From: Sporothrix humicola
Taxonomy: Eukaryota > Ascomycota > Sordariomycetes > Ophiostomatales > Ophiostomataceae
Reading direction: 5' to 3'
NCBI GenBank assembly: GCA_021396245.1
Contig: WNYE01000042.1
Location: 1 to 64,000, forward strand
Length of the DNA: 64,000 nt
The stretch's first letter is position 1. Every line of letters starts with the position of its first letter. The notes under the pieces were generated by a model. That model was not told where the DNA came from. It saw only the letters and a program-made list of their open reading frames with translations, and searched no databases. The position numbers were made by a program, and so were the translations under genes. Positions 31,901-43,386 of this stretch are shown here, piece after piece.

Positions 31901-33440
31901 TCACGAGCGAAAAAAAAATACAAGATACACAACCGTAAACCGATCGATCGCGACGCAAAAAGAGGAGTCGTCCAAGGAACTAGATAATAAAGCCCCCGTG
32001 TCGTCGCGAAAGTCTTATCAGGTGCACACTTTTAGGCCTCGCTTCACTCTGGGGAAGAGGGGGCGCGTGGAGAACTGGATCAACTGGGACCCAGAACTGG
32101 AGCATCGCAAGGGCGACAACGGACAGCCGGCGCTGTCTACCCACGCGCAGCGCTAGAAAATAGAAAGGAGACGCCTGAAGATCGTGTCAGTAGTGACTAT
32201 CGGCGCCCTTTCAGGCCCCTTTGCTCCAGGGCACCTGTATCTCACTTACAGCGAGTGACAAGAGAGCGACTTTGGATAGATAGCGGAAATGGCGCGTCAC
32301 CATACAAATTTCACCCAAGATAGGGGCGCTGCGCTAACAGCACAGAGTACCACGCCAGGTAGCCTCGCTCTTGCCCTTTGCTGCCTTGCGCGCAGGGCAG
32401 CCATTTCCGCTTCCGGTTTCACCCCCCTCTCGTCATTGTTTCTCTCTTTTCAGCGCCCTATCCACACGCCCCCTGCACCTTCCTTGCTTTTTCGGCCAGG
32501 CCTTTGTCACTACTTGTGTGAGGCCGCTGGTCTGTCCTGTCGCTGGAACGAACCCGTCACAACCCCAATCTGGCTGTTGCTGGCGCAAGACAAGGCCAGC
32601 CAAACAACGCACGCACCACACACACACTTCCCTCCCTCGCTCCTTCTCAGTTCTCACACGCTCACATTCACTCGCTCACAGGCAAGCGCAAACATTCGCA
32701 AAGGGAAAGCGCGGGCCACGCCCCCCAGTCACAGGCCCCCTTCATAACTGGTGATGTCCGCACCCTCTTTCTGGGCTTCTGCCCTCTCCTTTTCCTTTCC
32801 TTTCCTCTCTCCAAAGCAATCAACAACAACACAAACAACATCGAACGTTTTATCCATCGAGAGTCATCTCCTTGTCACAGTCCGATAGTCGCATATCGGT
32901 TCTCCTGCCCACTCGCTACGCCATCTCTCTTTCTCTTTGCCTCTGCAAGCTCCTTGTCTGCCGCCGTGTTATTCGCCCCCGGCTTCGGATTTTAAATCGT
33001 TTCCTGTGAGTGACTCAACGCCTCTATCTCTGCGACTACGCGCATCGCGTCCCTCGCAAAAACCCCATCATCGTCATTTGCCCCCGTCGATCGCGGCGTC
33101 TGCCTTGTCGCAGCCTTGTGGCTGTTATTATATCAAATATTGCTGCTGCTGTTTTATTTTTTCTTGCTTTTTTATTTTATTTTTTCTTTCTCCTTCAACG
33201 TCCCTCTGCCTTATCAGTTGGACGTGCATCAAACCAAGTTTCCATCCGTTTAGTGACTAACACGCATCCCGCGTCGCAGTCCAGAAACGGTTATCTACAC
33301 TCACGACAACTTCCCACAATACACACGGCCTACGGCTCCGTCGTCGCATCGATTATTCATCGACCGACGCACAAGCAGAGCTTCTCACATCAACTTCCTA
33401 TCCAAAGGGAAAAGAGAAAAGCGCAAAGCAACTCGCAATC
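28953..33440. other. Long spacer without supported genes; leader of the Stb3-like gene at its right end
   Basis: 4.5 kb. Several open frames of up to 170 codons exist, but they lack codon bias, recognisable domains or plausible starts. The right end (about 32400-33440) is C/T-rich with a CAACAACAACACAAACAAC stretch near 32819, typical of long fungal 5' leaders. A GTGAGT at 33007 followed by a possible CAG acceptor near 33280 could bound a leader intron; this is uncertain. Confidence 0.5.
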
Positions 33441-34697
33441 ATGGCAGCTGCAACCGAACGCGGTATCCAAGCGACCTCCCCCCGAGACACCTTCACTGGT
33501 GTAGCGGCCCGGAGTGTCCCTGTGACTCGAACCCATCCCCTCCCTCTTCCTACTCCTCCCAACTCCATATCACCAGCGCTGCCGCCGCACGGGCTCAAGG
33601 CCCAGTTGCAGAAGGCGGCCAAGCTGGAGCCGATCGATTCCGACCTGGACTTGCACGATCTCAGCGACGACTATGGCGCGACCAAGAACAACAACAACAA
33701 CGGCACTGCCAACCGTGGAGGCGTTGCCGCCCTCGCTGCCGCAGCAGCGGCAGCAGAAGCTGCTTCTCCCGGCGGTAGTGGTTCGCCACCATTCGAGTCC
33801 GCTGACACGATCTCGCCAGCCATGCTGGCCAAGTTTCACCTGCCCGAGATCTTGCTGAACCATGGCCCCTTGGCCATCCGGTATATCATCGGACACCTTA
33901 CGGCTTCAGTGCCCGGGTTCTCCTTCATACCACCAGCAAAGTCTCGGAGATTGGTCGTTGCGGCGTTGGAGGGAAAAGGAAGCGGGGCAGAAGGCGGGAT
34001 GGGTGGACTGGAGGGCGACGTGGAGTTCCAGAAGGTGAGCTGGGGTATCTGGGGAGCCAGACGCGTCGGTGGTAATGCTAGGCAACTGGCAGCACCACCA
34101 ACAGCGAACAGCTCGCTCGGTATCCCTATCGCCGGCGGAAATGGAGGTGGAATTGGAAATGGAGGGCTCGGTGTGGAACGGCTTCGGCAACACACCGAAG
34201 GGTCAGGCGCCCTTTACCGGGATGCCGACCTTAAAAACAACAACATCAACCGGAACCGGAACGTGATGGAAGATGAGGCCGACCGTATGTCCATGGACGA
34301 CGACGAGGAGGAAGGCGGCTCAGCTTCATGTTCCGAGGCTCCTCCGGAATACGATCACATGGTGATGGACGACGACCCGGAAAACCTCACAGACGACGAG
34401 GACTGGGCCGCCGTCGGTGCTGCCAAGCTGCGCGCGGAATCGTACTCCAACTCTGCAGCCGCCGGCCGGTTTGGCAGCCCCATCTTCATGGCATCACAGC
34501 GCCGGTACGGCTCTTTTAGTCAATTCGCTGGTACCGCTGGCAGCAGAACAAACTTCTCGTTCAGCGCGCGGGCAACCAGCCCCCAACACCAATCAGCCCT
34601 GGCGGCAACGGGCTTCAGCCCCTTCTTGGGTGCTACCGCCTCGGACGAACAAGAACGTGAGGCCATTGAAGGCCTTCTTCGTCTTGGGTCTGTATAA
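33441..34697 (+). CDS. STB3: Stb3-like Sin3-binding transcriptional regulator
   Basis: A single exon of 418 residues. The core domain, about residues 126-215, contains LPEILLNHGPLAIRYIIGHL, then VPGF and PPAKSRRLVVAALEG, and after a Gly-rich insert VEFQKVSWGIWGARR, the pattern of the fungal Sin3-binding (Stb3) family. Yeast Stb3 binds the ribosomal RNA processing element in promoters of ribosome-biogenesis genes, recruits Sin3/Rpd3 deacetylase and is controlled by TOR/Sch9. The rest is low-complexity: Ala-rich and Asn-rich stretches before the domain, and an acidic patch (DDDEEEGG region, residues ~285-320) after it. The ATG is the first after a long pyrimidine-rich leader. Nuclear location is inferred. 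Confidence 0.85.
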   Translation: MAAATERGIQATSPRDTFTGVAARSVPVTRTHPLPLPTPPNSISPALPPHGLKAQLQKAAKLEPIDSDLDLHDLSDDYGATKNNNNNGTANRGGVAALAAAAAAAEAASPGGSGSPPFESADTISPAMLAKFHLPEILLNHGPLAIRYIIGHLTASVPGFSFIPPAKSRRLVVAALEGKGSGAEGGMGGLEGDVEFQKVSWGIWGARRVGGNARQLAAPPTANSSLGIPIAGGNGGGIGNGGLGVERLRQHTEGSGALYRDADLKNNNINRNRNVMEDEADRMSMDDDEEEGGSASCSEAPPEYDHMVMDDDPENLTDDEDWAAVGAAKLRAESYSNSAAAGRFGSPIFMASQRRYGSFSQFAGTAGSRTNFSFSARATSPQHQSALAATGFSPFLGATASDEQEREAIEGLLRLGSV

Positions 34698-36816
34698 TAT
34701 ACCAATGCATTACATTATGACGGCGTTGTTTTGCTTTTCTTCTTCTTTTCATCTTTTTTTAATGGCGGGCAGCACTCTGTTGGGCGACTTCACTTCTCTT
34801 TATTTACTTTCCCCCCCTTTTCACATCTATTCCCCCCTCTTCAACAACTCATCTTATTCACCCATCTCTCTCTCATCACTCATACCCTCTTTCTTCTCTA
34901 CGCTTTCTTCTTTTTCACATACTCATTTTTATTACTGGCCTCGAGCCTTCATTTCTTGGGTTTGGGGTTATTTCATGGGCTCTCACTATCGAGAAAAGGA
35001 AAGGAACATCTGGTTATGGGAAATGGGAGGCATGGAACCTGCCAAAGAGTTTGGCAAATAGGATACCAACAAAATCATGACAGGACCAAGAGACCAAGAC
35101 AAGACTACTAGAACGACCCATCCGAGGATTGGCACTTTTTCAAGCATTCACGCCCAGCACTATGGATGCCCTGTGAGAACCCACTTCAACTACTATGGAC
35201 ATCCAGGGACCTTGATACGGAAAGGCAGCCGCTCGCTTGGGACGGCAGGAGCGACCAAGCTCTTGCCTTCGTGGGCATCGCCACTTCTGGAAAGAACGCT
35301 TTATGTGCATTTGGGCTTCTTTTTCATTTTGTTTTGGTCTCGGTCTCCTCTTTGATTTTGTGCTGGTTTGCATCCTGCCGGGTTCTTTCTTCTCTTCTGG
35401 TTTTATGCGCGCTCCTGGATTTATGAGTGCATCTTCACGACACATCTTTTGCACGACACAACACCGTATATATATATACCCCCTTTACAAAATCAACAAA
35501 CATCTTCACCACACCAACTTATCGCCACATCACGGGATATCATTTACTTCCTGGGCTTTCTCCACGATTTCAACACTGGGGAAGCCAGAGTACCAGACTC
35601 GATTGGATTGGACTGCCACGAACGGACCAAAGGTCCTTTGGACGTGAATGGAAGCGTCAAAGATGCATACCAGAACCCCTGCTGCTATGGACTCAAAGTC
35701 ATATTGACAAACGTCACCACACGCAGCAAGTTCACTGTCATGGCATCTGAACATCGACAAGGTCAAGGGTTTTTTAGTTTATTTTTTCGCCATTTTTTTG
35801 GGAAGGCGTCCGCGTCAAAACGATATGGTTTGGATGTTTGGAAAAGCATGGACTTTCTGTATTCCTGTATCTCTTTCTGTTTTGAAACCAGACTGCCAAC
35901 TGTTCGAGGGTATCTAGCGTGGATCTCTGTCTTTTTTACCTCCTTATGAGGTCAGATCCAGCTACATGAAGACAAATGGAACTACCGTTTCGACCCAAAA
36001 AAATGTTTCTTTTTCTTTCGTGATATGATTGTGACATACTTCATGTATGATTCCATCATTGAGTTTGTGTCCTTTTGTTAGACGTCCTTCCACGGAATCT
36101 TTGAGTACTCGTCGGTAAGCCACAGGTGAGATACAAAGTACGTGGTCCAACTAATATTATGATGACAAAGTATCATGGAAACAGGGCTGGCCGGGGCTGG
36201 TCTTACGACTTTCAGTCGACGCGCCTCGAGGTGAGATACACATGCCCAGTTTGAATTAAATAAATTCAAAAATAAATACACAAAATTCCCTCGTCTTGAT
36301 AAAGTACTCCCTTTAACTGTCAAAACATCTGCCAAGGCTGTGCAGATTGGGCGCCGAGAGAGTCGATCGCAACATCGGTCTGCCTGTTGCGCAATGACGA
36401 AGACCCTTCTTGGCTTGGGGCCTTTTTCAGTTTCTGTATTTCATGGCCAGACTTTTTCTACATTGCATTAAACCACAAGATCGACTGCGTTCCTGTAAAT
36501 GAATACGGAATATGTACACAGTACACGGTAGATAAAATAACGGTAAATAAGGCACGCAAAGTGCAAAGTAATACCAAGAGATCTCGAGGATATCTTTATC
36601 ATTTACCCAGGAGCGCAAGCACTTTCATCTTCCGTCCCCTAATGGGAGAAGCGATCGAGATAAACAAAAGGCGCAAAGAGCGCCGTGACGGGAAGGTTGC
36701 AACCCGGGCGGCTGCTCTGGCTCTCACGGGACTCACACTCCTGTGTCTGAACAAAGAGAAACACGAGGGAAGGTCCAAGGAGGCAAAAGAGAAAACGTGT
36801 GAGATTTGTGGGAAAT

Positions 36817-36882
36817 GCCAAGACTGCCCAGGCGACCCCAAGAAAACACCAAGAGGCCAAGACTTCTCAAGAGAGCGCCAAG
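36817..36882. promoter_or_regulatory. Minor group of three PacC core sites
   Basis: GCCAAG occurs at 36817-36822, 36856-36861 and 36877-36882, about 2.1 kb upstream of the pacC start codon. The hexamer GCCARG is the established PacC recognition core. These are outliers of the dense array further downstream. Confidence 0.45.
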
Positions 36883-37910
36883 ACTGCTTCAGAGAGCCCA
36901 AGAGAGCCCAGCAGACAGGGAAGCCGCATGTCATTTACGGAGCACTGTACGGACAAGAAAAGTCTTGTCTGTCTGGGCACGAGTCTGGGCAAAGTGTCTG
37001 GGCAAAGAGTCTGGGCACGGGAAGAGCAAGTGTGAGAATCCAAAGGAGTCTAAAAGGTGTCCGGGGGTGGGCTGTGAAGTCTTGGTATTTTGCGATTCCA
37101 GCGGAGGGAGGGGAAGGGTTTTCTTGGTCGTTTTGGCTTGCTGTGGTATTCTGTGGTATTGCTGTGGTATTTTTGGCCCATTTTGAGGAACTGCAAGCTG
37201 CAGACAAGACGAGACCAGACGATGCCCAGCCTTTTGCTTCCCCTTCTTTTCTCTTGGGCATTCTTCCGTTGCACGTTTTTGATTGCGTCGAGGCTCGGCA
37301 GGGCATAGTGTAAATGGGATGATACAAGTCATACGTATATACGTCGTATGTATTTTTGTACTCTTTTTGGACGACCAATACTAGGCTCAGTAGTGACTGA
37401 CGGCTGTCGTTTGGCGGACATCTGGCAGACGTGCAACGGCGGCAACCAACGACAAGAATGACAGGAAGGGAAAGAACGAATTACGTACATATTGTCGTAC
37501 TAAGAAGGCACCAAAGAAAAAGACAGAAAAGAAAGACCCAACAAACTGACCACGCGACGTGCACCGCAAAAGATGACCCGCCCTCCCGTCTTGTTTTGTC
37601 GTTATGTCGCCCGACATCTGTCGACACTCGACGCCCATTCGTAATCAGTCCCGACGCAGACGTCCCAGCACAGCAGCATGGCAGGGTTTGAGTGCAACGG
37701 CGCCGAGCTTTTTGTCATGGAGCACGCATTGTGTGAGAGTCTGGAACACGCACGCAGACACGGAAGGAGGGGGCCAGCGATGGAATACTGATGGAGGACA
37801 AATACAAAAAGGGAAGGAAACGCCAGACTCTCCCAAAGAACTGCCAGACAGTCACGACACAAAGGCCAGGCCGACTGACAAGAGGGAAAGAGCCCCCTCG
37901 GTGGAGCAAT

Positions 37911-38148
37911 GCCAAGACTTTTCATCAAGACGCCAAGCCTTGGCTAACGCTTGGGAGGCTTGGCGTGGTCTTGGCATTTAATGTTGCGAGGCTAGACGGT
38001 ACTTGCCAAGACAGCCAAGTCTCGCAGGCCAAGAAGTACCTTTGCAACTCGTCTACTTGCCAACGCAGACGTTCGACAATCTGGCCAATCACAGCGCGAG
38101 TCAAGAATCCGAGCCCCCCGACTTGCCAAGACCGCCAAGACCGCCAAG
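37911..38148. promoter_or_regulatory. Dense array of PacC core binding hexamers upstream of pacC
   Basis: Eleven exact GCCAAG/CTTGGC hexamers in 238 bp. Forward: 37911, 37932, 38005, 38014, 38028, 38125, 38134, 38143. Reverse: 37939, 37959, 37970. A palindromic pair (GCCAAGCCTTGGC) covers 37932-37944, and three sites in a 9-bp tandem unit end the array. A GCCAGG variant lies at 37865. Chance expectation is about 0.1 such hexamers in this length. The array is 0.8-1.1 kb upstream of the pacC ATG, which suggests autoregulation; binding is not shown. Confidence 0.65.
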
Positions 38149-38970
38149 ACCAAATAACGAACGCAGGGAAAAAACAACACTGGCGAAAAGAGGGAAAGGG
38201 GAAGAAACACAAGGGAAATGCGCACCACGCAGGCGCAAAAAGAGCTGTCTGGCTGCGAGGAAAGAGGGCCTGGAAGCCGTAACAGAAAAAATAGGACAAA
38301 AAGAACATCGTCTGCATTTCCGCTAGGGAAAGATAGAAAAGAAACATACGGCGCCCTCTTCCGCTCTTTTCTTATTTTCTTATTCTCGTTTTTTTGTCTC
38401 CTTCACCTCCTTCCCACCATCAAATCATAAAGAATATCACGAACCGGAAAGTGCAAACGTGTGCTGCACATTTCGCGCCTTCCCAGTTCCGCCTCTTACA
38501 CCACACCTGCACCTGCCTGGTCTAGCACCTAGCACCTGCCGCCACGCCTTAATCGCCGCCACGGCTTTTTATCGATCAGTCTACAAGCCTCAGTGACAAA
38601 GGAACTGCAGTGGCAAACACGCATCAAAGAGGTCTCAAGACACATTATTCATTTATATTGTGTCCTTTTCTCTCTTTTTTATCGTTTTCTTCACTTTTAT
38701 ATTTTGTGCATCTTCTCAGATCTGAGTCGGCCCTTTTTATTCTTTTTTATTTTATCTTGAGTCGCACCTTCGTTGGCTTTGAATCTTATTTCAACGTCTT
38801 TGAAGTGCAATCACCAAAAGGGAAAGTACATCCCACGACACAAACACAACTTAGTCAGGACCAAGCATCGTTCCTGCATCTTTCCCCTGTCAAACCCCTG
38901 GGGATTTTTCGACGGTTCCAGACTGTCGGAATCGGTCTTCACACTATCACAAAATCACATCCACGCCAAC

Positions 38971-41122
38971 ATGTCAATGTCGTCAGCGCAGGGTGACGCT
39001 CGGTCATCGGTGTCCAGCGGTAACACGCCGGCACCAGCAGCCTCGACGGCCACCACCACGCCTCAGTCCTCGTCGTCTGTTCCCGCCGGCAGCAGCAGCA
39101 GCAATGACGATAACCTCGTCTGTCGCTGGAGCCAGTGCAGCGAGCGCTTCACCACGCCCGAGATTCTCTACGTATGTACAGTCCACGGTCACTTTGGTTT
39201 TCAAAAAAAAAAAAAAAAAAAAAAACATCAAAATATCGGGACCATCACTAACAAAATAGGACCACATTTGCGAGCGTCACGTTGGCCGCAAGAGCACCAA
39301 CAACCTCAACCTGACGTGCCAGTGGAACCAGTGCCGGACAACCACCGTCAAGCGGGACCACATCACGTCGCACATCCGCGTGCATGTGCCGCTCAAGCCG
39401 CATAAGTGTGATTTCTGCGGCAAGACGTTCAAGCGGCCGCAGGATCTCAAGAAGCACGTCAAGACGCATGCCGACGACTCTGTTCTGGCCCCAAGACCGG
39501 GCCAGGACCCGACGGGCGGCATGGGCTCGTCGTACCGGACACATTCGAGTGAGTTTGACCTGCAGTTCGAGTCTCGGTTGCAGCAGATGCACGGGGAGGT
39601 CCGTTTTCATTTTTTGGGAGCAGCTAGAAAAGCAGAGACAAACTAACATTTTTTGCGCCTTTCCATAGCGTCGTCCAGCTACTACGACCACAACGGCCAT
39701 ATCCGCACCAATCCTTCCGCCTTTAACCAGCCGCACCAGGGCGGCGGACACGCCGGCTACTACCCCCAGCAGCAGTATGGCGGCGGCATTTACTTCCCTC
39801 CGGCCCTGAACCCGCGCAGCGACGGCTTTATCGGCGGCCACCACCACAGCCACCACCAGGCGCCGCCGCAGCAGCACCATCACCAGGCCCAGCACCACCA
39901 CCAGGCCCACGCGCCGCAGCACCACATGGCCAGCGGCCCTGCTGATGTCGGTGGCCACGGCGGCTACGGCCAGCGCCGCAACCTGGACGTGCTCAACGAC
40001 TTTTTCGGCTCGCTGAAGCGCGGCAACATCGACCCCTCGTCGTACGCCCAGGTCGGCCGCTCGCTAATGCCTCTGCAGACGGGCGGTGCCGCTGGCGGTG
40101 GCGGCGGTGTTGCGACCGAGTTTATGCCGCAGCCGCCGCACATGCTGGCCTCGGCCGCGCAGCACCAGCATCAGGCCCAGGCCCAGGCACAGGCGGCTCA
40201 CAACCCGATGGCGCAGCACTATTTCCTGCCGCCGATCCCCAACCTGCGCACCAAGAACGACCTCGAGGAGATGGACGTGCTGCTGGAGCAGATGCAGACG
40301 ACCATCTACGACAACTCGGGCGCGTCGCCGACGCCCAACACCCACGCCTTTGACCTGCGCAACAACCCGTCGCCGCTTGCACGGCCCACGCTCGTTAACG
40401 ACCACTACGCCGCCAATGCCGCCGTGTCGGCTGCGCACATGCCCTCGCCCCTGACTGCCCTGTCGCACTCGTCGCAGAGCGGCGGCTCGCCGGCCGTGAC
40501 GCCTCCCTCGAGCGGCGCCTCGTACACGTCGGGTCACTCGCCCAGCGCGTCCAGCACCGGCATGTCTCCCTCGTCGCGCCAGGCTCCCTCGGTGATGGCC
40601 CCCACGTCGGTCGCCGGCACCATTGCCTACCCGCACCTGCCGACGTCGAGCGGCGTTGCCTACCCCGGCTCGGCCGCCCCCACGACGCTCGGCTCCAGCT
40701 TTGGCCCCGACGACCGGCCGCACCGCGGCGGCATGCTGCAGAGCGCCAGCCGCAAGGTCAACCCCGAAGAGGACCGGCGCCAGCAGCGCCAGGGCTCCAG
40801 CTCGAGCAGCAACACGGTGACGGCCAGCTCGCCGTCGGCGGCGTCGGACGCCAGCAGCGAGCCCGAGTCGTACGACCAGTGGCTCAACAACGTGCGCATG
40901 ATCGAGTCGCTGCGCGAGTACATCAAGACGCGCCTGACGCGCCAGGAGTACGACGGCTCGTCTGCCTCCTCGCGCGATTCGCGCGACATGCCGCCTCCGT
41001 CGTCGGCGTATGGCCGTGGCGGCCGTGACCTGCCGGAGCCGCCGACGTCGACGCGTCTGCCGTCGCTCAAGTCGGTCAGCGAGGCGCCGCCGCTGTATCC
41101 TACTCTGCGCCTGTCGGAGTAG
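38971..41122 (+). CDS. pacC: PacC/Rim101 ambient-pH zinc-finger transcription factor
   Basis: Exons 38971-39171, 39260-39548 and 39669-41122 give 647 residues. Intron 1 (88 bp) contains a run of 23 A at 39203-39225. Three C2H2 fingers lie at about 50-155: CRWSQC...HICERH, CQWNQC...HITSHIRVH and CDFCGKTF...HVKTH, as in Aspergillus PacC. Further PacC blocks are YYDHNGHI after intron 2, DVLNDFFGSLKRG and the LRTKNDLEEMDVLLEQMQ segment that holds the closed form. Two YPxL motifs, the type bound by PalA, are present: YPHL at 484 and YPTL at 640, just before the end. At alkaline pH the Pal pathway cleaves PacC to its active N-terminal form, which enters the nucleus. His/Gln-rich and Ser-rich linkers separate the blocks. 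Confidence 0.95.
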
Positions 41123-41565
41123 GCATGAGTGGTGGAGTCAAAGAAACGTCATGATGTGAACAATGTTTTCCAAATTTGTCAAAGGAGTTATGTTTTGATT
41201 TTACTTTGCCATTTACTCTGTACATTCTGATATTTGATGTTTTATGTTTATACGGTCTATCTTACGTTGTTTTGCTTTCCATATTTCCATCCCATTTCAA
41301 TACTGTTTATTTTCCATCCTTTACTCTTCTTATATCCCACTTTTCTGCTTTCAAATTTATTTTCGTTTATCTCGGCTTTGGGATTCAATGGTATTAAGGT
41401 GTCTTGTATTTTATCTCAATTGGGGGACAATATTTTTGCAACCAAAATTGCAAGAATAACACTACAAAAAATATATCCATTTGCCAAACAATCGCTTTCT
41501 ATATCATGTCTATGTGATCCATGTCTACTTAGTATGCGTCCCGGAAAAAGTGAATCTTCACGCCT
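41123..41565. other. Convergent 3' spacer, T-rich
   Basis: Between the pacC stop and the stop of the minus-strand SET gene. T-rich, no gene seen. Confidence 0.6.
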
Positions 41566-43386
41566 CTACTCCTCCTTGACCTCTGCAGCCTCGTTTCTGC
41601 ATCGTTGACACATGCATGCACCACCCAAGCTGCCGCTTGCCCATTCTCTCCGCAACTGAACTGGCAAGTCCACGTCACAGTAGTGGTTCAAGATCTCTTG
41701 ACCAGCCTTGATACCGCCCGGCCGTTTTTCTGTTGCGCTTGGGTCCAGCTTGACACGCTCTTCACGCGCCCACAGAACCATGCGCCCGCCCCATTCCCAA
41801 GTGACGTTGGGATCGCAGTCGTGGTTCGCCAAGCACCACAGTGGGTGAACCGCCGCCACATCCGGCCGTCCGTCACGCCGACTCTTGCGCGCCGAGGCCG
41901 TGCCGCGGAACTTGCTGTAGCACGAGTTGAGCACCCACAGGTCGTACTTTTCGAGGTCCGCGAAGACATCAAGGTCCATTTTTTCGAGAATATGGAGGGG
42001 TGTGGCGATGTTGGCCTCGAAGCTGAACGGCAAAGACCAGGAAGTAGGGGGAATACCGCCGGCGGCGGCCATTGCCTCGACCTCGGGAGATGTTGGTGAC
42101 AATGAAAAGTCGGGACCACTCGCTGTACCGGTGGCATTCGTTGCTGGCGGCACGAAGTCGCCCCAAATGTACTTGATCTCGTCGACCTCGAGCGGGTGGA
42201 CTTCCTGGTGCGTGGCCATGGCTAGCAGACGCGCCAGCAGCAGGACATACAGGGCGTCGTCGGCGTCGCGGGCGTCTTCCGGGTCCTTGGCGATGGAGTC
42301 GACGTCGGTCTCACAAACTGCCGGATGGTATTTCTCCTGCGCCTGCTCAAAGCAGAACTCGTCGCAAAAGACGGTGTCGTAGCACTCGGGGCAGGCGACG
42401 GGGGCCGCCACGATCTCGTCGCTGCCCTTTTTCTTCTTGCCAACCTCGGCCAGGCTGGGCAGTTCTGTGCCACAGGCATCGCACGCCGACTCCTTGAGGC
42501 GGTTGTTGGCCGTCAGCAGCGAGTACTCTCTCAGTACAGCCTCACCGGCCGCGATATCCTCCTTGGCAAACACGCCCAGCTGCCAGCACGTCGGGATGTC
42601 GCCACTCGCCAGCTTTGCCGTTTCTTCCGTCAGAATGGGAAGCTCTGCCGCCCGGACTTCACACTTTGGGGCAGCCCGCGAGAGCTCGTCGTTCAAAAAC
42701 GCCAGCGATTCGGTCGAGAACCGGTCGGGCTCGTACGTGTTCCAAGGGTACACTTCACGGCGCACGAGTCCGCGGTCGGGCAGGTCCGTCGGGTTGTATT
42801 CGTAGTTGGCATCTTTGCGCAGGCGTTTGCGAGCTGCCGTGTCGATGAGCGTCTTTGTCTGCAATAGATCCTTGTCTTTTGGATCAGCCGCAAGGCCTCT
42901 TTCACAAAATGTGTGTGCACTCCGCAAGCAGCCGCACAGCAGGAGATTCAGGGACAAAAACTGGTAGCAGCGGATGGCCGCCTTTGTCGCCAGTTGTCGG
43001 CATGCTTCGAGGTTCTCCTCCTCGGTCGAGTCTTCAGAGATGGAGAGTGCCTCGACTTGAGATGCCAACTCGGACGGTGTGCCACTCTTTAAGAAATCCG
43101 GCAGCTCCTTCGCCCCTGAGGCGTACGGCTGCATCGCCTCGTGCGTTTGGTCATGGTACTCAAAGCTCTCGTCGCTAATCTCGTCTGTCAAGAGGAGCGC
43201 TCGATATGCGTCGCCAGCCGCCAGATCGGGGTAGGCCAAGTCGGCATAGACTGCTGCACGGCGCAGGTACAGGATAATGTCGTATGCGCCCTCCTCCAGC
43301 TCATCCGTTAACTCTTGGCGCTTCTCAAGCAGACTGGCAGCCCGAGAGCCGGCCGGAGGCCAGCTGGCAGACGCATTCCCCGCCAT
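41566..43386 (-). CDS. SET-domain protein with embedded MYND-like zinc finger (SMYD-type lysine methyltransferase)
   Basis: A single exon of 606 residues. The N-terminal ~200 residues are helical with TPR-like repeats (RRAAVYADLAYPDLAAGDAY; LLLCGCLRSAHTFCERGLAADP). The SET domain begins near 265 (CWQLGVFAKEDIAAGEAV) and is split by a Cys-rich insert, CDACG...CPECYDTVFCDEFC...C, resembling a MYND finger. The C-terminal half has the cofactor motif LANHDCDPN, then GQEILNHYCD and a post-SET cluster CMCQRC. This order is that of SMYD/Set5-like enzymes, which transfer methyl groups from S-adenosylmethionine to lysine; the substrate is unknown. Asp replaces the Ser usual in the NHSCxPN motif, a common variation. 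Confidence 0.88.
   Translation of the reverse strand: MAGNASASWPPAGSRAASLLEKRQELTDELEEGAYDIILYLRRAAVYADLAYPDLAAGDAYRALLLTDEISDESFEYHDQTHEAMQPYASGAKELPDFLKSGTPSELASQVEALSISEDSTEEENLEACRQLATKAAIRCYQFLSLNLLLCGCLRSAHTFCERGLAADPKDKDLLQTKTLIDTAARKRLRKDANYEYNPTDLPDRGLVRREVYPWNTYEPDRFSTESLAFLNDELSRAAPKCEVRAAELPILTEETAKLASGDIPTCWQLGVFAKEDIAAGEAVLREYSLLTANNRLKESACDACGTELPSLAEVGKKKKGSDEIVAAPVACPECYDTVFCDEFCFEQAQEKYHPAVCETDVDSIAKDPEDARDADDALYVLLLARLLAMATHQEVHPLEVDEIKYIWGDFVPPATNATGTASGPDFSLSPTSPEVEAMAAAGGIPPTSWSLPFSFEANIATPLHILEKMDLDVFADLEKYDLWVLNSCYSKFRGTASARKSRRDGRPDVAAVHPLWCLANHDCDPNVTWEWGGRMVLWAREERVKLDPSATEKRPGGIKAGQEILNHYCDVDLPVQLRREWASGSLGGACMCQRCRNEAAEVKEE

Larger units (their letters stand above)
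34698..38970. other. Long spacer; 3' flank of the Stb3-like gene and upstream region of pacC
   Basis: 4.3 kb. No gene is supported: the longest frame (36387-37313) begins at TTG and has no recognisable domain. It contains the PacC-site clusters listed separately and a short tandem repeat of GTCTGGGCA units at about 36969-37020. A GTGGTATT repeat lies at about 37141-37170. The last ~350 bases are a pyrimidine-rich leader. A long regulatory upstream region is plausible for a signalling-controlled transcription factor. Confidence 0.5.

Noticed and set aside
31478..31987. 169-codon plus-strand frame in the spacer before the Stb3-like gene
   Set aside because: Biased composition, no domain, no promoter or codon support.
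36387..37313. 308-codon plus-strand open frame upstream of pacC
   Set aside because: It begins at TTG, the first ATG is about 85 codons in, composition is irregular and no domain is visible. It overlaps PacC-type sites in what looks like a regulatory spacer. Transcript evidence could revive it.
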